Below, one piece after another: positions 1 to 4,998 of a stretch of 7,643 nt of DNA. Source of the stretch: DASWIG01 sp965371445 (lineage in GTDB: Bacteria; Acidobacteriota; Thermoanaerobaculia; Multivoradales; J023). The stretch covers positions 1-7,643 of the forward strand of contig CBDUYN010000291.1 of assembly GCA_965371445.1 (NCBI GenBank), read 5' to 3'. Each line of letters begins with the position of its first letter. The stretch's first letter is position 1. The translations under genes were made by a program, and so were the position numbers. The notes under the pieces were generated by a model. It had not been told where the DNA came from. It was given only the letters and a program-made list of their open reading frames with translations, and did not search any database.

Positions 1-121
1 AGGGATCCTTGGCGCGCCGCGACGGAACCGGCGCCGCCGGGCGCCGCCGGAGCGCACCGCCCAGGGCGCCGCCGACGGCGGTGGCGGCGCTGGCATCCAT
101 CTTGGGGGTGGGGTTGTCCAT
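1..121 (-). CDS. Possible 5' end of a divergent gene running off the left edge
   Basis: An open frame on the minus strand starts at an ATG at 121 and runs off the window after about 40 codons. The peptide begins MDNPTPKMDASAATAV and is Ala/Gly/Arg/Pro rich. Third codon positions are nearly all G or C, as expected for a real gene in high-GC DNA, but every frame here is GC-rich, so this is weak support. I see no Shine-Dalgarno sequence before the ATG and recognise no family. A second in-frame ATG at 100 could be the true start. It would be divergent from the ArsR-type regulator gene. Low confidence; it may be non-coding. Confidence 0.2.
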   Translation of the reverse strand, partial: MDNPTPKMDASAATAVGGALGGALRRRPAAPVPSRRAKDP

Positions 122-241
122 GGATCCAGTCTACCGTACGGCGAGGGGACCGGCAAGCTCACGGGTCGGAGGGGTGTCAGGCCTTCGATGTGGGCCGCCA
201 CCTCAGCGGACAAGGATCTTGAGGTCTCCCTGAATCCAACC

Positions 242-277
242 TTAGCATGTAAGCGTATACTTAATCATGAAAGGAGG
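242..277 (+). promoter_or_regulatory. Candidate promoter/operator and ribosome binding site of the ArsR-type gene
   Basis: This is a conspicuously AT-richer patch in otherwise GC-rich DNA, directly before the regulator gene. A -10-like TATACT sits at 256-261. It lies within a short dyad, TAAG-N6-CTTA (250-263), that could be an ArsR-type operator half-site pair. No convincing -35 is found 16-18 bases upstream. A strong Shine-Dalgarno AAAGGAGG at 270-277 lies 4 bases before the ATG at 282. ArsR/SmtB repressors normally bind dyads overlapping their own promoter, so the position fits, but the dyad is short and the call is tentative. Confidence 0.35.
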
Positions 278-281
278 ACGG

Positions 282-680
282 ATGCAGAAAGAGCTCATCG
301 ACACCGACGGCCTTTGCCGCGCCTCGATCCGCACGGAGGAGGAAATCGCCGCGATCCGTGCGGAGCTGGCGGACGACACCGTCTGGCTCGGCTCCATGCT
401 CCGCTGGCTCGAGGCCGTCAAAGATCCCACGCGGTTCAAGATGATCCACCTTCTCTACCGCTACGACCGTCTGTGCGTCTGCGATCTGGCGAACGTCCTG
501 GGGGTGACCAGCTCGGCGGTCTCGCAACACCTGCGGCGGCTGAAGGACATGGGCATGGTCTCGGCGTCGCGGGTCGCGCAGACGATGTTCTACACCTTGG
601 AGGATGGCGAGTTCATCGCCTTCCTTGACGGTCTGTATGGCGACGCCGGTCACCGCGAGGGCCTCGCGGCGAGCGCCTGA
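282..680 (+). CDS. ArsR/SmtB-family metal-sensing repressor, CadC-like
   Basis: Predicted winged-helix repressor of 132 residues that should bind operator DNA without metal and release it when thiophilic metal binds. I chose the ATG at 282 because a strong AAAGGAGG precedes it; the ATG at 267 lies upstream of that site and would add five residues. An N-terminal extension carries Cys12. The core reads LEAVKDPTRFKMIHLL (43-58), then RLCVCDLANVLG (63-74) and the recognition helix SSAVSQHLRRLKDMG (77-91). The Cys65-Val-Cys67 pair in LCVCDL matches the alpha3N thiolate site of CadC/ArsR-type sensors; Cys12 may complete it, as the N-terminal cysteines do in CadC. It heads a run of mer-type genes, so Hg(II) is the likely inducer, with Cd/Pb possible. 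Family call is firm, ligand is inferred from context. Confidence 0.9.
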   Translation: MQKELIDTDGLCRASIRTEEEIAAIRAELADDTVWLGSMLRWLEAVKDPTRFKMIHLLYRYDRLCVCDLANVLGVTSSAVSQHLRRLKDMGMVSASRVAQTMFYTLEDGEFIAFLDGLYGDAGHREGLAASA

Positions 681-691
681 GAGGAGAAGTC

Positions 692-813
692 ATGGACTGT
701 TGTGCGACTCCCGATCTGCCGGCCGCCGGCGTCACCGCATCCTGCTCTGGCTCGTGGCGGTTCTGGCCGTCGTGTTGACGGCTTTTCCCTACTACGCGTC
801 GTGGCTGTTTTAG
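692..813 (+). pseudogene. merT: Miniature MerT-like one-helix membrane protein, frame broken
   Basis: A good Shine-Dalgarno (GAGGAGAA, 681-688) precedes an ATG at 692 whose frame reads MDCCATPDLPAAG and then stops at 778. Another frame over the same stretch gives RRRHRILLWLVAVLAVVLTA and then FPYYASWLF, stopping at 813. That second part resembles the last transmembrane helix and C-terminus of MerT (Tn501 MerT ends in a similar hydrophobic helix with FPY), and the DCCATP start resembles its cytosolic Cys loop. Joining them, by removing two bases or adding one in the GC-rich 716-735 stretch, gives a protein of about 40 residues: a Cys pair plus one helix, against roughly 116 residues and three helices in classical MerT. 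Alternatively a TTG at 700 starts the helix frame without any shift, but then only one Cys remains. Its role would be Hg(II) passage through the inner membrane, next to the MerP-like gene. Confidence 0.55.
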
Positions 814-858
814 CGACGGCACCGATTTGTCCATTCCGAGACTGAAGGAGCACGAACC

Positions 859-1245
859 ATGAGAAAGCATCTACCCGTCGCGGCTCTCGCCGCCCTGTTC
901 CTTGCCGGGGCCGTCGTCCTCGCCGTCCCCTCGCTGTTGATCGCCGACGACACCCCGAGCGGCAACGTCACCTCCGTTTTCAAGGTCGAAGGGATGACCT
1001 GCGGGGGCTGTGAGGCCGGAGTTCGCATCAGCGTCGAGAAGCTCGACGGTGTCGAGGAGGTCGAAGCGTCCCACAAAGAGGCGCGGGCGACGGTGACGTA
1101 CGACGCCAGCAAGGTGAGCCCGGAGCAGATTGTGGAAGCGATCAAGAAGCTGGGCTACAAAGCTGAGTTGCAGGAGCCCGAGGAGGGCACCGAGGAGCCT
1201 ACCAGCTCCACCTTCTCCCTGGCCGACCTGTTCTCCTGCTGCTAA
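859..1245 (+). CDS. merP: MerP-like periplasmic HMA-domain metal-binding protein with C-terminal Cys-Cys
   Basis: A 128-residue protein. Residues 1-28 are a signal peptide or uncleaved N-terminal anchor (MRKH, then hydrophobic to about Ile28). An HMA domain spans roughly 37-105 with the metal motif GMTCGGC (Cys48, Cys51) and typical HMA features VEKLDGVEEVEAS and IVEAIKKLGYKAEL. MerP binds Hg(II) in the periplasm and passes it to MerT cysteines. The domain is followed by a Glu-rich linker (about 106-115) and the tail TFSLADLFSCC, placing a vicinal Cys pair (127-128) at the very end; classical MerP (about 91 residues with leader) has no such tail. AAGGAG at 845-850 gives a good ribosome site. 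It sits 45 bases after the MerT-like frame and 40 before merA, consistent with one operon. Confidence 0.88.
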   Translation: MRKHLPVAALAALFLAGAVVLAVPSLLIADDTPSGNVTSVFKVEGMTCGGCEAGVRISVEKLDGVEEVEASHKEARATVTYDASKVSPEQIVEAIKKLGYKAELQEPEEGTEEPTSSTFSLADLFSCC

Positions 1246-1285
1246 CGGAAAGAGCCATCAGAACCCGTAAGGAGGTACACGGGAG

Positions 1286-2594
1286 ATGAAAACGCTCGAG
1301 AAGCTACCGCATATGGCCGTCAAACTGACGATTGCCGGGCAGGAAGTCCACTTTTGCCGTTGCCCATACTGCCACGAGACCTTCCAGAAGGCCCCGGAGT
1401 ACTACACGAACCGCCTCGAAGGCGCCGAGCAGGAAGCCGGCTACCGGGAGCCCGTACGCGAGGCCTCGGATCGGGGCGCGGTGACTGCCATATCACGAGG
1501 GGACGGCGACTTTGATCTGGTGATCGTGGGCGGTGGATCGGCGGGGTTCGCGGCGGCGATCAAGGGTGCGGAGTTGGGCGCCCGGGTGGCAATGGCGGAA
1601 GCGAGCACCCTGGGCGGGACCTGTGTCAACGTGGGGTGTGTGCCCTCAAAGACATTGATCCGTGCGGCCGAAGCAAACCACCGCCGAGCCCATCACGGAT
1701 TCAAGGGCATTGCAGCCAGGGACGGACGGACGGACGGAGTGGGGAGTCGTACGGGAGGAGAAGGACGCCTTGGTCACCGGCATGCGCGAATCCAAGTACA
1801 GGGACGTGCTGCGCTCGTACGACGCGGTGACCCTCTTCGAACAACGGGCGACGGTGACATCTGGCAATTCCCTGACCCTGGCTGACGGGCGGGAGGTCAG
1901 CACTGGAAAGCTGGTCATTACCACGGGGGCGTCCCCCTGGGTCGCGCCGATACCGGGACTCGCGGAGGCTGGCTACTTGGACAGCACCTCGGCCATGGAG
2001 CTGGAAGCACTACCGTCTTCGCTGATCGTGATCGGAGCCAGCGCCGTGGGCCTCGAGCTGGCGCAGATGTTCTCGCGACTCGGGGTGCGCGTCACCGTTC
2101 TCGAAGCCTTGCCGCGCATCGTTCCCGCCGAGGATCCGGCGATCGGCGACGCGCTGGCCGAATACCTTGCGGTCGAGGGCATGGAGATCCACACCGGCGT
2201 AGAGATCGGGCGCGTCGAGCGAAACGGGAGCTACACGGTCCAGTTCAGCAAGAACGCCCGGCCCGGAACCACTTCCGCCGAGCAGTTGCTGGTGGCTACC
2301 GGGCGGCGGGCGAACACACGCGGTTTCGGGCTCGAGGGGGTCGGTATGACCCTGGGCAAGAAGGGGGAGCTCGTCGTGAACGAATACCTCCAGAGCTCCA
2401 ACCCCGACATCTATGCGGCCGGTGATGTCATCGGCGAGCCGATGTTCGTGTACGTCGCTGCCTACGGCGGGGCAATGGCTGCGGGAAACGCGCTTGCCGG
2501 TAACACCCTCCGATACGACCTGCGTGGAAGACCCGGTACACGAGGCCGGTCATTCCTTCGCCAAGAAGATCAAGTTGGAGATCGTCGTGCCTGA
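1286..2594 (+). pseudogene. merA: Mercuric reductase (MerA), frameshifted and C-terminally truncated
   Basis: MerA reduces Hg(II) to Hg(0) with NADPH in the cytosol. The first frame (1286 to stop at 1885) holds a Cys-rich N-terminus with HFCRCPYCHETF (Cys24, 26, 29), the FAD-binding VIVGGGSAG (79-87) and the redox pair GGTCVNVGCVPSK (Cys113, Cys118). From about 1737 the homology continues in another frame: EWGVVREEKDALVTGM, LVITTGASPW, NAD(P)-binding VIGASAVGLELAQMF, LLVATGRRANTR, and IYAAGDV with FVYVAAYGG. Homology ends at RYDLR (about 2526), after which the frame reads unrelated sequence to 2594. The roughly 110-residue dimerisation domain with its C-terminal Cys pair is therefore missing. 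The shift lies at the GGAC repeat at 1720-1738; removing one 4-base unit restores ARDGRTEWGVV. The N-terminal domain is not the usual HMA (NmerA) module. AAGGAGG lies about 10 bases before the ATG. Identity is certain; activity is very unlikely as read. Confidence 0.92.
1720..1738 (+). repeat. GGAC tetranucleotide tandem repeat inside merA
   Basis: A perfect period-4 tract of 19 bases, 4.75 units of GGAC. The merA reading frame changes at exactly this point: upstream coding is in one frame and downstream coding is shifted by +1. Deleting one 4-base unit joins GIAARDGRT to EWGVVREEKD with no other change. Four-base units change frame whenever the copy number changes. Confidence 0.9.
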
Positions 2595-2640
2595 TGAAAA
2601 GGCTCAACGAGTCGAGGAGGCCATTGCCCGCCCGAGGCCC
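2527..2640 (+). pseudogene. Fragment resembling a P-II (GlnB/GlnK) family protein
   Basis: Directly after MerA homology ends, a different frame reads HEAGHSFAKKIKLEIVVPDE followed by KAQRVEEAIAR. This resembles the segment after the T-loop of P-II proteins (in E. coli GlnB, FLPKVKIEIVVPDD). The expected following signature, TGKIGDGKIFV, is not seen; the sequence goes to PRPVGIAATRH and then loses resemblance. There is no start codon, no preceding P-II N-terminus and no convincing end, so it looks like an internal fragment joined to the broken merA by a deletion. P-II-like proteins do occur beside metal-efflux genes. The match rests on one short block recognised by eye; chance similarity is possible. 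Confidence 0.45.
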
Positions 2641-2738
2641 GTCGGCATCGCCGCGACACGCCACCGACCCCAGGAGGGACAGTGCGACGAGGAGGCCTGC
2701 CAGCGTCAGCTGGCGACCCACGGATGCAGTCCGCCAAC

Positions 2739-3194
2739 TCATGACGCAACGACTCCGCGGATCGACTCGGGGGCCAGCCGCATCGGAGCGTCCTCGTCGG
2801 TCTCGAGGGCGTCGAGGATCGGGCACTCGCCGATTGGGCCTTGCCCTCTGCAGCAAGCCGTGACTGTTGCCAGGGCCGTTTTCATCCGTTCGAGGTCGCC
2901 GATCTTTTCGGCGATCTCGGCGATCTTGGCCTGAGCACGATGTCTGACCTCGGAGGAGCTGGTCGTTTCGTCCACTCGGAGAGCAAGAAGCTCGCCGATC
3001 TCCCTGAGCGAGAAGCCGAGCTCTTTGGCCCGCTTGATGAACCGAATGCGATGGATGACGTCCAGGGGGTAGTGCCGGTACCCGGACTCGCGACGCGGGG
3101 GCTCCTCGAGAAGTCCCTTGCGCTCATAGAAGCGAATCGTCTCAATCCCAATCTCTGCTCGCTTGGCGACCTGTCCGATCTTCAATCCGCTCAT
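2739..3194 (-). CDS. MerR-family metal-responsive transcriptional regulator (ZntR/CueR/MerR type)
   Basis: A 151-residue regulator that should distort its operator to align overlong -35/-10 spacing when metal binds. The N-terminal HTH reads LKIGQVAKRAEIGIETIRFY (4-23), then ERKGLLEEP and GYRHYPLDVIHRIRFIKRAKELGFSLREIGELLAL. The dimerisation helix spans about 82-112, and the metal loop is ACCRGQGPIGECPILDALE (113-131) with Cys114, Cys115 and Cys124, the same numbering as in E. coli ZntR. The Cys at the start of the dimer helix (79 in ZntR, 82 in MerR) is Ser here, and ZntR His119 is Gly; Ser at this position is typical of CueR-type monovalent-metal sensors. GGAGG lies 8 bases before the ATG. 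It is divergent from the HMA/beta-barrel operon and has its own MerR-like promoter. Family is certain, metal is not. Confidence 0.93.
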   Translation of the reverse strand: MSGLKIGQVAKRAEIGIETIRFYERKGLLEEPPRRESGYRHYPLDVIHRIRFIKRAKELGFSLREIGELLALRVDETTSSSEVRHRAQAKIAEIAEKIGDLERMKTALATVTACCRGQGPIGECPILDALETDEDAPMRLAPESIRGVVAS

Positions 3195-3221
3195 GCTTTA
3201 GTCCTCCGTCATGGTCCCCCC

Positions 3222-3254
3222 AGGATAGACCCAGCACCACAACTACGGGGTCAA
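3222..3254 (-). promoter_or_regulatory. MerR-type promoter/operator for the regulator gene itself
   Basis: On the minus strand, -35 TTGACC (3254-3249) and -10 TATCCT (3227-3222) are separated by 21 bases, longer than the normal 17 and typical of MerR-controlled promoters. The spacer dyad has outer arms GACCC and GGGTC with partial matches inside. Transcription would start near 3215 and leave a leader of about 20 bases with the GGAGG site. This implies autoregulation by the MerR-family protein. Confidence 0.6.
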
Positions 3255-3286
3255 GGGCCGCGTGGTTTCTCCCTCCTCTTGAGCCC

Positions 3287-3300
3287 CCTTTCGAGAAAGG
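3287..3300. repeat. Short inverted repeat between the two divergent promoters
   Basis: CCTTTC-GA-GAAAGG is a perfect 6-base inverted repeat just upstream of the + strand -35. It has no U-tract, so it is not an intrinsic terminator. A minor regulatory role is possible but unsupported. Confidence 0.4.
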
Positions 3301-3302
3301 CC

Positions 3303-3334
3303 TTGACTCCGTACCAAGGTACAGGGTCTAGGCT
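3303..3334 (+). promoter_or_regulatory. MerR-type promoter with operator dyad driving the HMA/beta-barrel operon
   Basis: The -35 TTGACT (3303-3308) and -10 TAGGCT (3329-3334) are 20 bases apart, the stretched spacing required by MerR activators. Between and overlapping them is a dyad, GACTCCGTACC (3305-3315), AA, GGTACAGGGTC (3318-3328), matching at 9 of 11 positions per arm. The left half TTGACTCCGTAC matches, from memory, the start of the Tn21/Tn501 mer operator. It sits 68 bases before the first start codon and faces away from the MerR-family gene. Confidence 0.82.
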
Positions 3335-3364
3335 CATCCTGCAGGCCGCGATGCGAGAGGCTCC

Positions 3365-3385
3365 CCAAGGTCCCAAGGTCCCAAG
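3365..3385 (+). repeat. 8-bp direct repeat in the 5' leader
   Basis: CCAAGGTC occurs twice in tandem followed by a partial CCAAG (2.6 copies), between the predicted transcription start and the ribosome site of the HMA gene. Its core CCAAGGT also occurs at the operator centre (3314-3320). Function unknown. Confidence 0.7.
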
Positions 3386-3402
3386 AAAAAGGAGATCCTT
3401 CG

Positions 3403-3927
3403 ATGTTCAAGCACTCTTTCTTGCCCAGTTTTTTGCTCCTGGCCGTCATCGCCTTCTCCCTTGTGCAAGCGGCTCAGGCCGAGGTCCGTAGCGCCACCGT
3501 GGCGGTCGACGGGATGGCCTGCCCCTTCTGTGCCTTCGGTATCGAGAAGAGGCTGAAGAAGATAGACGGGGTAGAGTCCGTAGCCGTCCATACCAAGGAA
3601 GGAAGCGCTACGTTGAAGGCCAAGGGCGGAGAGTCCATCGCCGTCGGACAGATTCCTGAGGCCGTCGAGAGGGCCGGGTTCACCCCTGGAGCGATCACGG
3701 TCGACGCGGAGGGGAAAGTGACGACGGATGAGCAGGGCCGGGTGGTCCTCCAGGTGAGCGGCGCTGATCAGACCTTTTTGCTCGCCACCTTCGAGGCCAA
3801 GATGGAGGAGAGGCTTCATTCTCTTGCCGCGCGAAGTGCCTCGGTCAATGTCCGAGGGACGCTCCACTCTCACACCGACGACCTCTGGGCCATCTCACCG
3901 GAGACGATCGAGGAGGTCCCGAAGTGA
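3403..3927 (+). CDS. Secreted HMA-domain metal-binding protein with an extra C-terminal domain
   Basis: A 174-residue periplasmic protein. Residues 1-26 form a signal peptide ending AAQA before Glu27. An HMA domain (about 28-95) carries the metal motif GMACPFC (Cys40, Cys43) and the usual IEKRLKKIDGVESVAVH and IPEAVERAGFTPGAI elements. Beyond it are about 75 residues not found in MerP, including KVTTDEQGRVVLQVSGADQT, then MEERLHSLAARSASVNVRGT and WAISPETIEEV. This looks like a small mainly beta domain, perhaps OB-like, but I cannot name it. AGGAG lies about 8 bases before the ATG. It is the first gene after the MerR-type promoter, and its stop overlaps the next gene's GTG start, so both are co-expressed. 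The likely role is periplasmic binding of a soft metal (Cu, Ag, Hg, Cd or Pb). Confidence 0.86.
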   Translation: MFKHSFLPSFLLLAVIAFSLVQAAQAEVRSATVAVDGMACPFCAFGIEKRLKKIDGVESVAVHTKEGSATLKAKGGESIAVGQIPEAVERAGFTPGAITVDAEGKVTTDEQGRVVLQVSGADQTFLLATFEAKMEERLHSLAARSASVNVRGTLHSHTDDLWAISPETIEEVPK

Positions 3928-4832
3928 GGAAGCGGCGAAGCTTCCTCATCGCCGGGGCCCTGGTCCTTCTGATCTGGGCTCCGGCCCGGCCGGCGCTGGC
4001 CGCGCCCATCACCTTCATTACCGCTCTGCCGGTCCCCGAAGGGGAAGGGATCTTCCGGCTCCAGCTCAAGTACCTCCGCTCCACGGATGACCCGGACCCC
4101 TCGGATCGGGAGCTCGGGGTGCTCGCCGTCCCCCTGGTCGTTGCCTATGGGGTAACGCAGCGGCTCGCTCTCTTTGGGATCGTTCCCGTCGTCGACAAGA
4201 GCCTCGACGTGACGACCCCTCTGGGCCGGCGAACCCGCAGCGTCTCCGGCGTCGCCGACACCACGTTGCTCGCCCGCTATACCCTCTTCCAGCGAGACAG
4301 GCCGGGTCAGACCACCCGCTTCGCGCCCTTCGTGGGCGTCGAGGCCGCGACCGGCGACGACGACGAGAGCGACGACCTCGGCCGGCTACCCCAGCCTCTT
4401 CAGCTCGGCTCCGGCTCCTGGGATTTCTCCGTCGGAGCCACCGCGACGTGGCAGACCTTGAGCCGGGAAGTGGACGCCTCCTTTTCCTACAAGCTCAACG
4501 GGGAGGCGAACGACTTCGAGCTCGGGGACGAGGCCCGCCTCGACCTCTCCTATCAACACCGCGTGTGGCCCCGGGAGCTGGGAGATGGTGTGCCCAGCTT
4601 CCTCTACGGAGTCCTCGAGAGCAACCTCATCTGGCAGGATCGCCACGCAGCGAGTGGCTCCGAGGACCCCAACTCCGGCGGTACCACGTGGTTTCTCGCC
4701 CCGGGGATCCAGTACGTGAGCAAACGCCTGGTGATCGAGGCGGCTGTCCAGATTCCCGTCGTGCAAGACCTCAAAGGCGCCGCCCTCGCGAACGACTTCA
4801 TCACCACGCTGAGCGCCCGGGTGAACTTCTGA
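3924..4832 (+). CDS. Outer-membrane beta-barrel protein, possibly transporter/porin-like
   Basis: A 302-residue protein starting at GTG 3924, which overlaps the previous stop (GTGA); AGGAGG at 3911-3916 supports this start. Residues 1-26 are a signal peptide (RKRRSFL, hydrophobic core, ending PALA before APITF). The mature part has many short alternating-hydrophobic strands separated by charged turns (RLQLKYLRS, LAVPLVVAYGVTQRLALFGI, WDFSVGATATWQTL, VDASFSYKLNG, LDLSYQHRVW, WFLAPGIQYVSKRLVIEAAV) and ends ARVNF. A terminal Phe is the usual beta-barrel assembly signal. The overall style recalls the PF13557 family (MetA-pathway phenol degradation, outer-membrane barrel), which also occurs in metal clusters. 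Translational coupling to the HMA gene suggests it passes, excludes or exports the bound metal across the outer membrane; that is inference. No inner-membrane transporter is in this operon. Confidence 0.8.
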   Translation: MRKRRSFLIAGALVLLIWAPARPALAAPITFITALPVPEGEGIFRLQLKYLRSTDDPDPSDRELGVLAVPLVVAYGVTQRLALFGIVPVVDKSLDVTTPLGRRTRSVSGVADTTLLARYTLFQRDRPGQTTRFAPFVGVEAATGDDDESDDLGRLPQPLQLGSGSWDFSVGATATWQTLSREVDASFSYKLNGEANDFELGDEARLDLSYQHRVWPRELGDGVPSFLYGVLESNLIWQDRHAASGSEDPNSGGTTWFLAPGIQYVSKRLVIEAAVQIPVVQDLKGAALANDFITTLSARVNF

Positions 4833-4833
4833 C

Positions 4834-4986
4834 GAGAAGGAGAACGCGAGGCGGAGGCAGCGCGGGGAGATGCGCTCGATCCTGGAGATGTCGCCGGACG
4901 TGGCCTTGCGAAAGATCAACGTCGTCGGCTGGGGGTCGCCGATGGCCGCCCGCTACCTGAAGCGGGTGGCCGCGGACCGAGAGCGA
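4834..4986 (+). pseudogene. Short coding-like remnant, possibly thioredoxin-like
   Basis: Between the beta-barrel gene and the convergent TPR gene, one + strand frame reads ARRRQRGEMRSILEMSPDVA then LRKINVVGWGSPMAARYLKR and VAADRE, with nearly every third codon position G or C. The block PDVALRKINVVGWGSP resembles a segment of thioredoxin-fold proteins that follows the active site, often ALRKIN-[IV]-VDW-x-SP before the cis-Pro region. No CxxC is present upstream and beyond about 4986 the frame runs antisense to the TPR gene. I read it as a leftover piece of a gene. An in-frame ATG at 4870 with GGGGAG just before it could start translation, but the spacing is poor. Chance resemblance is possible. 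Confidence 0.3.
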
Positions 4987-4998
4987 AACGCCACCCCG

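Noticed and set aside
9..233. 74-residue + strand frame at the left end
   Set aside because: Arg/Pro/Ala-rich composition, no ribosome site, no recognisable motif; typical of random open frames in high-GC DNA.
1742..1885. Programmed ribosomal frameshifting in merA
   Set aside because: No slippery heptamer or downstream structure was seen, and the shift is explained exactly by one extra GGAC unit; the missing C-terminal domain also argues for a decaying gene.
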